A stretch of DNA of 64,000 nt, from contig JAIXXN010000014.1 of the NCBI GenBank assembly GCA_027490725.1, positions 1 through 64,000 on the forward strand. Direction: 5' to 3'. Below, piece by piece: positions 9,527 to 17,640 of this stretch. Origin of the DNA: Oxalobacteraceae bacterium (GTDB lineage: Bacteria; Pseudomonadota; Gammaproteobacteria; Burkholderiales; Burkholderiaceae_D). The notes under the pieces are model-generated. The model searched no databases and was not told the DNA's origin. It was given only the letters and a program-made list of their open reading frames with translations. Made by a program: the position numbers and the translations under genes. Position 1 is the stretch's first letter; each line of letters opens with the position of its first letter.

Positions 9527-9566
9527 AAAATGCCGCCAAGTTCACACTGGGCGGCATTTTTATTTT
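9527..9566 (+). terminator. Rho-independent terminator of the small-ORF unit
   Basis: AAAATGCCGCC pairs with GGCGGCATTTT across a 12-nt loop and runs into TTTTTATTTT. The A/T arms make it potentially bidirectional, but the flanking gene order makes plus-strand use the natural reading. Confidence 0.8.
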
Positions 9567-9721
9567 CTGGCTGACCACCGCGTCAGTCGATACGTTTTCT
9601 CACAAGAAGATTCGATCAGTTCAAGTTCGCCTCGTCATTAGCGCCAAGCTATTGCCTCATCGCAAAACACATTTTCATACCACGCCTAATCTCCATTTGT
9701 ACTAGGCAACAGGGAGGCAAT

Positions 9722-10144
9722 ATGGCGACGTTCTATCATTATTTCCGAGAAAACATGCAATCACTCGGGCTACCAGCCCCGGAGTCTTTATTCGGGACAC
9801 TACAGATGCCGCTCAGTTCTGCGGCAACCTTCATCGGCCATATCGACAAATTTGGCAAACGCGTCACCATCCGGGAGTTGATTGGCGCGGGCTTACGCAT
9901 TGAGAAACTCAGTATGATTGCCACACTGTCGGCCGCATTTTATGTCGGTGCTGTAATTGGCAGTATTGCCGTTGCAAGCGGGCGTACGCTAAGTGACGGT
10001 TCATCACTAGCCGATGTCCTATGGAACCTACAATGCCGCGGGCTAAACAGGCATTGGCTCGCGGAAATCATGCGCCGTCATCCTGTAGTTTATGATAAAA
10101 CAATCGTTGGGCGAAGCGCCTACCGTTCACGGATGATGCGATGA
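9722..10144 (+). CDS. Hypothetical protein, 140 residues
   Basis: Not a family I recognise. A strong GGGAGG site lies just before the ATG at 9722. The N-terminal half is polar, with a TFIGHIDKFGKRVTIRELIG segment, followed by one hydrophobic stretch rich in Ala/Ile/Val (about residues 64-86) that could be a membrane segment, then a basic C-terminus. Base composition is closer to neutral than in the surrounding housekeeping genes. Its stop codon overlaps the start of the next gene, so the pair is probably translated together. Confidence 0.6.
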   Translation: MATFYHYFRENMQSLGLPAPESLFGTLQMPLSSAATFIGHIDKFGKRVTIRELIGAGLRIEKLSMIATLSAAFYVGAVIGSIAVASGRTLSDGSSLADVLWNLQCRGLNRHWLAEIMRRHPVVYDKTIVGRSAYRSRMMR

Positions 10145-10323
10145 TGAAAGATCAGATCTGGCTTATTTTCTGCGCGCTCGGCTGTGCCGCAGCGGCGTGG
10201 GCATTCTGGCATTATCTGGATACCCATGCCGTCAGTGTGCTGGCACTGATTGCCCTGCTTTCAGTGGTGGCAGATAACTTGCGCCTGCGCCGCAAATTGC
10301 GTGCGGCGCAACGCGGCGCTTGA
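10141..10323 (+). CDS. Small two-TM membrane protein, 60 residues
   Basis: Starts inside the stop of the preceding gene (ATGA overlap), which indicates translational coupling. Almost the whole chain is hydrophobic: residues 5-23 and 30-44 are good membrane segments, followed by a strongly basic tail (NLRLRRKLRAAQRG) expected to stay in the cytoplasm. No family recognised. A perfect hairpin begins at its last codons. Confidence 0.6.
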   Translation: MMKDQIWLIFCALGCAAAAWAFWHYLDTHAVSVLALIALLSVVADNLRLRRKLRAAQRGA

Positions 10324-10343
10324 TCCGATCAAGCGCCGACTCT
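10315..10343 (+). terminator. Perfect 11-bp inverted repeat, probable terminator
   Basis: GGCGCTTGATC and GATCAAGCGCC are exact inverted copies around a single base, overlapping the stop codon of the 60-residue gene and followed by a T-rich tract on the plus strand. The convergent permease gene ends at 10346, so the hairpin may separate the two transcription units. Confidence 0.6.
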
Positions 10344-10345
10344 TT

Positions 10346-11827
10346 CTAACTTGCCTGATTCAGGCGCGAATGGCGCATGCCGTACAGCAGATAGGTCACG
10401 ATCGCTGCACCCATCCAGATGATGAAGATGGTGTAGGTGGTCATCGACAGACCGAACATCAGATACAGGCAGGCGCCGATACTCAGGCCCGGCACGACGT
10501 AAGGGCCGAACGGTACACGGAAACCGGCCTCCACCGCTTCGCCGCGCTGTGCTGTGCGACGACGCATCACCGGCACCGCCAGCGACACCACGATAAATGC
10601 CGTCAGCGTGCCCATGCTGACCATATCCCACAGGAAGGTCGCGTCCACGAAACCTGCGACCAGTCCCACCACGACACACACGATCAGCGTATTACGCGCC
10701 GGCGCACCGGTGCGCGGGCTGACCTTGTTAAACGAGGGAGAAATCAGGCCATCTTTGGAAATGGCGTACAGAATCCGGGTCTGACCGTAAATCGTCACCA
10801 GCGTCACGCTGAACACGGAAATCACCGCACCTGCCGACAGCACCAGCGCTGGCCAGGTCTTGCCCGTCACATTCTGCAAAATCACGGCCAGTCCAGCTTC
10901 CTGACCGGCAAATTTGTAAGCGGGCTGCGCGCCCATCGCGGCCACTGCCACCAGCATGTAGAACAGCGTCACGATGCCCAGTGCCGCCAGAATGCCGATC
11001 GGCACATTGCGCTTCGGATTGCGCACCTCTTCACCCGCCGTCGCTACCGTATCCAGACCGATGAAGGAGAAGAACACTGTGGCAGCCGCCGCCGTCACCC
11101 CGGCCATGCCGGTGATGTGCGCGCCGTTGTCCGGGCTGAAGAAGGGATGGAAGTTGTTAATGTCAAAGCCCGAGAAGGCGATCACCACGAAGAAAATCAG
11201 AATCGCCAGTTTAATCAGCACCATGATGGCATTGGTGGTGGCCGATTCCTTGGCGCCGCGCAGCAGCAAAATACAGCACAGGCACACCAGCAGGATAGGC
11301 GGCAGATTGATATGCCCGCCATGAATCTCGATGCCCTTGGCAGTGGAAACAATCATCGGCGAGCGCAGAACATCGGGGATATGCCAGCCAAACGCATTGC
11401 TGAGGAAGTTATTCAGATAATCCGACCAGCCGATCGCCGTGGCGCTGGCCGCCAGTCCGTATTCGAGCAGCAGACAGGCCGCCATGATGAAGGCGAGGAA
11501 TTCACCGACGGTGGCGTAGGCAAACGAGTAGGACGAGCCGGAGGCCGGGATGCGGAACGACAGTTCGGCATAGCACAGCGCCGTCAGACCGGCGGTAATC
11601 GCCGCAATCAGGAAGGACAGAATCACCGAGGGGCCAGCCTTAGGCACGGCTTCCACCATGGTGAAGAAAATCCCGGTACCGATGGTGGCGCCCACCCCGA
11701 TCATGGTGAGGGGGAATAAGCCTATCGAACGATGTAAGCTGTTGCTATGGTTAGAAGCAGTTTCTACGTGATGACTGACCGACTTGGTACGGGTCAGTTT
11801 CTGGACCAACGTTTGGTTCACAGGCAT
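10346..11827 (-). CDS. APC family amino-acid permease
   Basis: Inner-membrane secondary transporter of 493 residues with about 12 membrane segments. The first segment carries the APC signature MIGVGATIGTGIFF, and the FFSFIGLDTVATAGEEVRNPKRNVP loop matches the cationic amino-acid transporter (YfnA-like) branch, so import of an amino acid by proton symport is inferred. The AGGA site lies directly against the ATG at 11827, which is too close; the in-frame GTG at 11821 would have better spacing and may be the true start. It is divergent from a 38-residue reading frame. Confidence 0.88.
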   Translation of the reverse strand: MPVNQTLVQKLTRTKSVSHHVETASNHSNSLHRSIGLFPLTMIGVGATIGTGIFFTMVEAVPKAGPSVILSFLIAAITAGLTALCYAELSFRIPASGSSYSFAYATVGEFLAFIMAACLLLEYGLAASATAIGWSDYLNNFLSNAFGWHIPDVLRSPMIVSTAKGIEIHGGHINLPPILLVCLCCILLLRGAKESATTNAIMVLIKLAILIFFVVIAFSGFDINNFHPFFSPDNGAHITGMAGVTAAAATVFFSFIGLDTVATAGEEVRNPKRNVPIGILAALGIVTLFYMLVAVAAMGAQPAYKFAGQEAGLAVILQNVTGKTWPALVLSAGAVISVFSVTLVTIYGQTRILYAISKDGLISPSFNKVSPRTGAPARNTLIVCVVVGLVAGFVDATFLWDMVSMGTLTAFIVVSLAVPVMRRRTAQRGEAVEAGFRVPFGPYVVPGLSIGACLYLMFGLSMTTYTIFIIWMGAAIVTYLLYGMRHSRLNQAS

Positions 11828-11934
11828 TCCTTGTGGGAGATATATACGGGCAAAAACACGACGATTATAGGCGTTTCCGGCCTACAGCCCTAAGTTTTGT
11901 GTGTGTTAAAAAACAACTCACACGCTCCCATTGC

Positions 11935-11964
11935 AAGCAGGCAACCGCTCGGTTACACCTGCTT
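11935..11964. repeat. Nested inverted repeat in the permease/small-ORF intergenic region
   Basis: AAGCAGG (11935-11941) pairs with CCTGCTT (11958-11964), and inside it AACC pairs with GGTT around a 4-nt loop. A second imperfect repeat, GTGTGTGTT / AACTCACAC, lies at 11899-11923. Both sit between the divergent permease gene and the 38-residue frame and could be operators or leader hairpins; no T run follows either. Confidence 0.4.
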
Positions 11965-12050
11965 ACTTCTGATACAGCGCAATGTCTAGATTGGCAGCAA
12001 CACAACCATTAACCTAGAGACACTTTTTACCCAGTCCCGAGGAGCCCACC

Positions 12051-12167
12051 ATGCCTATCCAGAAAATCCCTACCGTTTCCCGCCGTGTGACGCCGGTAAT
12101 GGCTAGCGCAGCAGTGGTGTTGCTCGGTCTGGCCGCCAGCGTGGCTGCCATCCTGCTGCGCTCCTAA
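12051..12167 (+). CDS. Putative 38-residue single-span membrane peptide
   Basis: An ATG with a CGAGGAG site at good spacing opens 38 codons. The N-terminus is basic (MPIQKIPTVSRRVTP) and is followed by a continuous hydrophobic segment VMASAAVVLLGLAASVAAILL ending in RS, the pattern of a single-pass membrane peptide with its N-terminus inside. It is read away from the APC permease gene and is followed by the convergent livM-like gene. No family recognised. Confidence 0.5.
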   Translation: MPIQKIPTVSRRVTPVMASAAVVLLGLAASVAAILLRS

Positions 12168-12213
12168 GCCGCCCGCGCGGCACGCGCTGCAGGTTGTAGT
12201 CGCTCGGGTAGCG

Positions 12214-13320
12214 CTATGCCGACGCAGCGCGTCCGCGCAGCCTCCCGACGATCCCCGTCGGGAAGTAATACACGGACAGCACCAGCAACACGCCCATCCA
12301 CAGCGACCAGCGATCGGCATGGATTAACCGTGCCAGCAGCGCCAGCAGCGGTTCCAGCGCGGAGCCGGCCTGCGCTGCCGCGCCCTGCGCCAGCGCGCCG
12401 CTGGCCAGTTTCATCAGATCGATCAGATAGGTTTGCGCCACGATGTACAGGGCACTGCCTAGCACCGCGCCATACAGCGTGCCGCGTCCGCCGATAAAGG
12501 TAATCAGCAGCACGTTGAGCATGATGGCGAACGACAGCGTGGTATCCGGCCCCAGATAACGCAACCACAGCACCAGCATGGCGCCAGCCAGCGTTGCCCC
12601 CAGCGCACCGAGTACGCTACCCAGCGTGCGGTAGGCGGCCGTGTGGTAACCGATCGCCTCGGCGCGGAATTCGTTTTCGCGTATCGCCTGCAGCACCCGC
12701 CCGAACGGCGAGGCGACAATCCGCAGCATCAGCAGGAAGGCCAGCAAGGCCACCACAAACAGCAGGTAGTAGGTCAGTACTTTGCCATTAATAACTTTAC
12801 CGAGCAGCGGTTCTTCCAGCAGCCGGAAGGCAGGACTGAGTAATTCCGGCACCGGGATGGTCAGCCCATCGTCGCCGCCCGTCCACTCGGGGAACTGGCT
12901 AGTCATCACGCCCACACAGCTGGCAATCGCCAGCGTCACCATGGCATAGAAAATCGCCTGCACGCGCAGCGAGAACAGACCAATCAGCAAGGCCAGCGCC
13001 AGCGACACCAGCATGGCTGCACCCAGCCCGATCAGCACAGAACTGAAGCTCGGCCCACGGTGCAGCAGCGCCAGCCCGACCCCGTAAGCCCCCACGCCGT
13101 AGAACATGGTGTGGGCGAACGAGATGATGCCGGTGTATCCGAGCAGCAGATCATAGGAAGCGGTCAGCACCACAAAAATGCAGATGGTGGCGGCCGCATT
13201 GATGGCGCGCGCGCCGGGAAACAGAAACGGCGCCAGTGCTAGCAACAGCACGATCGTGACCAGCGCCCAGCTCAGGCGCCGGCTGCGTGGTAATTCGTTG
13301 GAAAGCAGTTGGAAACTCAT
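12214..13320 (-). CDS. Branched-chain-type ABC transporter permease, LivM-like
   Basis: Inner-membrane permease of 368 residues, last gene of the Liv-type importer array. The TASYDLLLGYTGIISFAHTMFYGVGAY block is the conserved LivM signature, and the C-terminal half carries FIGGRGTLYGAVLGSALY. It forms the membrane channel with the LivH-like protein encoded just upstream (63 bases). A hydrophobic N-terminal segment begins near residue 15. Substrate not necessarily an amino acid: the neighbouring CoA ligase, hydratase and hydrolase point to a carboxylate or ester. Confidence 0.9.
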   Translation of the reverse strand: MSFQLLSNELPRSRRLSWALVTIVLLLALAPFLFPGARAINAAATICIFVVLTASYDLLLGYTGIISFAHTMFYGVGAYGVGLALLHRGPSFSSVLIGLGAAMLVSLALALLIGLFSLRVQAIFYAMVTLAIASCVGVMTSQFPEWTGGDDGLTIPVPELLSPAFRLLEEPLLGKVINGKVLTYYLLFVVALLAFLLMLRIVASPFGRVLQAIRENEFRAEAIGYHTAAYRTLGSVLGALGATLAGAMLVLWLRYLGPDTTLSFAIMLNVLLITFIGGRGTLYGAVLGSALYIVAQTYLIDLMKLASGALAQGAAAQAGSALEPLLALLARLIHADRWSLWMGVLLVLSVYYFPTGIVGRLRGRAASA

Positions 13321-13383
13321 AGTCGTTCTCGATAAAGGCGAAATGCAGACTGAATGCAGGCTCAGTGGCTACTTGGTCGTCAC

Positions 13384-14406
13384 TCAGTGCGTAATCGGAT
13401 ACAGGCCGCGCGGGCGCCATGCCAGCACCACCAGCATCAGCCCCACCTCGGACAACAAGGCCGCCTTGGGCGCCAGAAAACCGACGTAATTACTGGCCAG
13501 CGCCACCAGCAGGGAAGCGAGGAAACAGCCGCCCACCGAGCCCATACCGCCGATGATGATGACGATCAGGATCGATACCAGACTGCTGGCGCCGATGCTG
13601 GTAGTGAGTTCCTGGCGATACAGTCCCCACAGCACACCGCCCATGCCGGCCAGCGCGGCACCGGCCACACTCACACCGACGAACAGGGTACGCACGCGGT
13701 AACCGAGCGCCTGCACCATCTCGCCATTGGCGACTCCGGCGCGTACCAGCAGGCCGATACGGGTGCCATGCAGGATCAGCATCATCGCACCGAACACCAG
13801 TAGACCGGCAGCGGCGCACAGCACGCGGAATTTCTCGATCACGGCATCGCCCAGCACCCACGCACCATCAAAGGCCGCAGGACGGGTCAGCGCAATCAGT
13901 TCCGCGCCCCAGATGGCCGTGACCAGTTCCTGTAACACGGTGGCGGCACCGAAGGTAATCAGAATCTGCATCAGCGCATTGCCATACACCGGACGGATAA
14001 TCAGTCGCTCGTAAAGCCAGCCCAGTGCTGCCGTCACCACAGTTGCCGTCAGCAGCGCCATTCCTAACGCGGCGGCGTTCAGACCAATCTCGGGAGCCTG
14101 CAGCCAGTCCTGCAGACGCAAAAGCACCAGCGTGGCCGAATAGGCGCCCACCGTGATAAACGCGCCGTGACCGAAGTTCATTACGCCCATCAGACCGAAC
14201 ACCATGGTCAGGCCGCTGGCCATAATAAACAGCAGCATGCCCATCGCCAGTCCGGCCACGGTCAGGGTCAGCCACGTGGCGCTCTCGCCTACCCATAGCC
14301 AGGTCAGTACCAGAATCGCAGCCAGCACAAACCACGGCTGGTAATCGATGCGCTTGCGCGGCAACATCATCTCGGCCGCGGGTGCGGCACTCGGCATAGC
14401 CGTCAT
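13384..14406 (-). CDS. Branched-chain-type ABC transporter permease, LivH-like
   Basis: Inner-membrane permease, 340 residues, with the LivH signature GLTMVFGLMGVMNFGHGAFITVGAY around residues 65-90 and the C-terminal GGMGSVGG motif that contacts the ATPase. The start at 14406 is supported by a GAGGGG site six bases upstream. It partners with the LivM-like permease and the two ATPases. About 45 hydrophilic N-terminal residues precede the first typical helix, slightly longer than E. coli LivH. Confidence 0.9.
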   Translation of the reverse strand: MTAMPSAAPAAEMMLPRKRIDYQPWFVLAAILVLTWLWVGESATWLTLTVAGLAMGMLLFIMASGLTMVFGLMGVMNFGHGAFITVGAYSATLVLLRLQDWLQAPEIGLNAAALGMALLTATVVTAALGWLYERLIIRPVYGNALMQILITFGAATVLQELVTAIWGAELIALTRPAAFDGAWVLGDAVIEKFRVLCAAAGLLVFGAMMLILHGTRIGLLVRAGVANGEMVQALGYRVRTLFVGVSVAGAALAGMGGVLWGLYRQELTTSIGASSLVSILIVIIIGGMGSVGGCFLASLLVALASNYVGFLAPKAALLSEVGLMLVVLAWRPRGLYPITH

Positions 14407-14417
14407 CGTATTCCCCT

Positions 14418-15143
14418 CTATTGATGCGCTGCGAGCGAGAGCCCCAGCAAACGGGTTTGCAAATCCTGATCGGCCGCCAGTTCGGCCATGCGGCCGCTGT
14501 GCACGATCACCCCGCCATCCATCACGGCCACCGAATCACCGAGCCGCGCCACGAATCCGAAATTCTGCTCGACCAGCAGAATCGTGGTGGCGCTGGCCTT
14601 GAGCTGCACAAACGCTTCGGCCAGATGCTCGATGATGGCCGGTGCTAGTCCCTTGGTTGGTTCGTCCACCAGAATCAGACGGCGCGGCTCGACGATGGCA
14701 CGAGCAATCGCCACCATCTGTTTCTGTCCGCCCGACAGGGTGCCGGCGGGCTGATGCCAGAAGCGTTTCAGCGCCGGGAATATCCCGAAGATCCAGTCTA
14801 GCCGGGCAGGGTCAGGCTTGCCGTTACGGCAGGCCAGCTGCAAATGCTCCTGCACCGTCAACTGGGCGAAGATGCCCATGTTCTCGGGAATATAGGCGAT
14901 GCCGAGACGGGCAATATCAGGCGTCTCCCTGCCCGCCAGTTCGCGGCCGTCGAATTGCACGCTACCGGCGGATGCGCGCCACAAGCCCATGATGGTGCGC
15001 AGTGTGGTGCTCTTGCCGGCGCCATTGCGTCCCAGCAGCACGGTCAGTTCGCCGCGTGGCACGGTAAGATCCACGCCATGCAGAATATGGTATTGCTCGA
15101 TGTGGGTATGCACGCCGCGCAGTGTCAGTAAGGACTCAGTCAT
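14418..15143 (-). CDS. Branched-chain-type ABC transporter ATPase, LivF-like
   Basis: Cytoplasmic ATPase of 241 residues. Walker A (LLGRNGAGKST, about residues 36-46), signature LSGGQKQ and Walker B (LILVDEPTKGLAP) are intact, and IAYIPENMGIFAQLTV is typical of LivF. Its ATG overlaps the end of the upstream LivG-like gene by eight bases, which implies translational coupling and equal subunit production. Confidence 0.92.
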   Translation of the reverse strand: MTESLLTLRGVHTHIEQYHILHGVDLTVPRGELTVLLGRNGAGKSTTLRTIMGLWRASAGSVQFDGRELAGRETPDIARLGIAYIPENMGIFAQLTVQEHLQLACRNGKPDPARLDWIFGIFPALKRFWHQPAGTLSGGQKQMVAIARAIVEPRRLILVDEPTKGLAPAIIEHLAEAFVQLKASATTILLVEQNFGFVARLGDSVAVMDGGVIVHSGRMAELAADQDLQTRLLGLSLAAHQ

Positions 15144-15912
15144 GGCGCATCCCCGTCGATCCTAAATAGGCTTGCTGCACCAGCGGCAGCGCCATCACTT
15201 CCGCCGGTACCCCATCGGCCATCAGGCAGCCCTGATGCAGCACGATGATGCGGTCGGCCAGCGCCCCGATCACGTCCATTTTGTGCTCGACCAGCAGCAC
15301 CGTCTTGTCGCGCATGGCTTTGATCTGATGAATCAGATCGAGCAGCACCGGCACTTCATCGACACTCATGCCGGCAGTCGGTTCATCGAACATGAAAATT
15401 TCCGGATCCAGCGCCAGCAGCATCGCCACTTCCAGCTTGCGCTGGTTGCCGTGCGAAAGCGTAGCGGCGATCTGGTCGCGCAGCGGCCCCATCGCCACCT
15501 GTTCGAGCACCTCGGCAGTGCGCTGGTTGACGCTTTTCTGCTCCGACCATACCGACAGCAGGCGGAAACCGATTCCGGCGCGGCTCTGCACCGCCAGCCG
15601 GATATTCTCCTGCACGCTCAGTTGCGGGAACAGATTAGTCAGCTGGAAGGCGCGCCCGATACCGAGCCGGGTACGGCGTGCAGCGCTCAGCGCTGTCACA
15701 TCCTTACCATGTAGCTGCACCGTGCCACTACTGGCTTTTAGCTGGCCGGAAATCAGATTGAAATAGGTGGTCTTGCCAGCGCCGTTGGGCCCAACGATGG
15801 CCGTCAGTTCACCGGCGCGGAAACTGGCCGTCACGTCCTGCACCGCCTGATGTCCGCCGAAGCGGATCCCGAGGCCAGTGGTGGCAAGCGTGACGCGATG
15901 ATGCTTACTCAT
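15136..15912 (-). CDS. Branched-chain-type ABC transporter ATPase, LivG-like
   Basis: Second ATPase of the importer, 258 residues. Walker A is IVGPNGAGKTT, Walker B is IFMFDEPTAGMS. The signature region reads LSHGNQRKLE instead of LSGGQ-like, which is the usual LivG variant (LSYGQQR-like). It pairs with the LivF-like ATPase to drive the LivH/LivM channel. Eleven bases separate it from the binding-protein gene. Confidence 0.92.
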   Translation of the reverse strand: MSKHHRVTLATTGLGIRFGGHQAVQDVTASFRAGELTAIVGPNGAGKTTYFNLISGQLKASSGTVQLHGKDVTALSAARRTRLGIGRAFQLTNLFPQLSVQENIRLAVQSRAGIGFRLLSVWSEQKSVNQRTAEVLEQVAMGPLRDQIAATLSHGNQRKLEVAMLLALDPEIFMFDEPTAGMSVDEVPVLLDLIHQIKAMRDKTVLLVEHKMDVIGALADRIIVLHQGCLMADGVPAEVMALPLVQQAYLGSTGMRHD

Positions 15913-15923
15913 GTGGTTCGCGC

Positions 15924-17138
15924 TTATGGCTTGTTATTGATCGGAATCGGCAACTGCGCAGCAGGAATTTCGCGCACCAGTTCCAGCAGGTCCCACTCGT
16001 TTTTCTGCTTCTCTTTGGCCTTGATGCGGAAGTGGTACATCGACTGCATGGCCTGATGATCTTCTTTACGGAAGGTCATGGTGCCCTTGGGCGTTTCGAA
16101 ATTCATCCCTTCCATCGCTGTGATCAGGCGTTCCGTCTCGCTGCTGCCTTTGGTGGTACGCAGCGCCTGTACCACGGCACTCGCCGCCGCAGCACCACCG
16201 GCAACGAAGAAGTCCGGCGGCATACCGTTAAAGCGCTTCTTATGTTCCGTCACCAGCCAGCGGTTCATCGGATTGGTAGGGAAATCATAGTAGTAGTACA
16301 GCGAACCTTCGGAACCGGCGTAGGCACTCCAGCCCTTCATCACGGGCAGCAGATTCCCGCCCGGTACCAGCGTAATGTTGTAACGTCCCGGTTGCAGATT
16401 GGCCAGCTTGTTAATCGGGCTGCTACCGGCCCATGCCACCACCAGGAAGCGCGGCTCCGGTGCTTTTTTCAGCGCGTCGATCAGGCGCTGGCCCGGTGCA
16501 GTGAAATCGGTGCTGGCCGCTGGGGCATATTCTTCATGCACCACCTTGGCCTTGCTACCCATTTTGCCCAGACAGTCACGCGCGGCGGCAATGCCGTCCT
16601 TGCCGAACACATTGTCCTGCGCCAGAAACGCCAGACTGGCCGGCGCCATGGTGGCGGCCGCACCGGCACAGGCGTCGTGATAGGAATTGCGCGAGGTCTT
16701 GAAGATGTAGCGGTTATAGAATTTGCCCGTGATGTCGGCCGCCACGGCCGCTTCCACCACCAGTATTTTCTTCATTTCGGCCGCCACCGGCAGCATCGCT
16801 AACGCTGCGCCAGAGGTCGACGTACCGACCGCGATATCGACGCCGTCATCCACATAAGCTTCCGTCAGCAACGCCTTGGCCATATCCGGCTTGCCCTGAT
16901 CATCCTTATTGATGACCACGATCTTGCGGCCTTCCACCATCATGGTGCCCTGCGTCAGATATTCCAGCCCCAGCATAAACCCCGCTTCGGTCTGGCGTGC
17001 ATAGGCTTCATAGGCCGGATGGCTCTTACTGGTAATCAGTGCGACCTTCAGTGGCGCAGCCTGCGCCAGCAACGGCGCGCTGAAACAGACCAGCAAACCC
17101 AATGTGGCGCGAATGGTGTTACGCAGCTTGTGCGGCAT
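15924..17138 (-). CDS. Periplasmic substrate-binding protein of the Liv-type importer
   Basis: Periplasmic ligand-binding protein (type I fold, LivJ/LivK superfamily), 404 residues. A signal peptide covers about residues 1-27 and ends LLAQAA. The mature chain begins with PLKVALITSKSHPAYEAYARQ, and the VAVGTSTSGAALAMLPVAAE block is the family hinge region. Its start lies within the end of the MaoC gene (20-base overlap). Family members bind branched-chain amino acids, amides or aromatic acids; ligand unknown here, though linkage to a CoA ligase suggests a carboxylate. Confidence 0.88.
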   Translation of the reverse strand: MPHKLRNTIRATLGLLVCFSAPLLAQAAPLKVALITSKSHPAYEAYARQTEAGFMLGLEYLTQGTMMVEGRKIVVINKDDQGKPDMAKALLTEAYVDDGVDIAVGTSTSGAALAMLPVAAEMKKILVVEAAVAADITGKFYNRYIFKTSRNSYHDACAGAAATMAPASLAFLAQDNVFGKDGIAAARDCLGKMGSKAKVVHEEYAPAASTDFTAPGQRLIDALKKAPEPRFLVVAWAGSSPINKLANLQPGRYNITLVPGGNLLPVMKGWSAYAGSEGSLYYYYDFPTNPMNRWLVTEHKKRFNGMPPDFFVAGGAAAASAVVQALRTTKGSSETERLITAMEGMNFETPKGTMTFRKEDHQAMQSMYHFRIKAKEKQKNEWDLLELVREIPAAQLPIPINNKP

Positions 17139-17625
17139 GGCTAACTCCTGTTTGATTGGGGAAGTGAATCAACATCAGCGACTGGCCGACCAGCGCCGGA
17201 CGCTCCTGCCCTTCGATTTCGACACTGCAGTCTAATCCTACCAGCACCCGTCCGCCCGGTTTAGCGAGCGCAGAACGCAACACGATAGCGCTACGCACCC
17301 GGGCACCGCAGCGCACCGGCGCCAGAAAACGCAGATTCTCGACGCCGTAATTGAGCACCTCGTCGGCACCCAGCACATCGAGCAGCGCATGCAGACAGCT
17401 AGGCGCCAGCATCGACATGGTGAGGAAACCATGGGCGATGGTGCCGCCCAGCGGGCTTTCGCGCTGCGCACGCACGGGATCGGTATGCAGCCAGTAATGG
17501 TCGCCAGTGGCAGCAGCAAAGCCGTCGATGCGGGACTGCTCGATGCAGACCCAGTCCGACAGCCACAGCCGCTCACCCACGCGCGCCAGCACAGGTGCCG
17601 CGTGGTCTTCGAAAATCATACTCAT
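17119..17625 (-). CDS. MaoC family enoyl-CoA hydratase
   Basis: Hotdog-fold hydratase of 168 residues. The catalytic pair is visible as D42 and H47 in GDHYWLHTD, followed by the conserved GGTIAHGFLT loop, so (R)-specific hydration of an enoyl-CoA is expected. Starts at Met1 or Met3. It lies 15 bases after the alpha/beta hydrolase gene and overlaps the binding-protein gene, so it belongs to the same transcript. In context it would act on the CoA thioester made by the ligase, but no acyl-CoA dehydrogenase or thiolase is nearby. Confidence 0.87.
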   Translation of the reverse strand: MSMIFEDHAAPVLARVGERLWLSDWVCIEQSRIDGFAAATGDHYWLHTDPVRAQRESPLGGTIAHGFLTMSMLAPSCLHALLDVLGADEVLNYGVENLRFLAPVRCGARVRSAIVLRSALAKPGGRVLVGLDCSVEIEGQERPALVGQSLMLIHFPNQTGVSHAAQAA

Positions 17626-17640
17626 GGTCGCGACTCCCGC

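Noticed and set aside
10250..11719. Long plus-strand frame opposite the APC permease
   Set aside because: The permease signature motifs are on the minus strand; the plus-strand product has no hydrophobic pattern or domain.
12168..12213. GCCGC-CCGC-GCGGC hairpin after the 38-residue frame as a terminator
   Set aside because: No T run follows on either strand, so there is no support for intrinsic termination.
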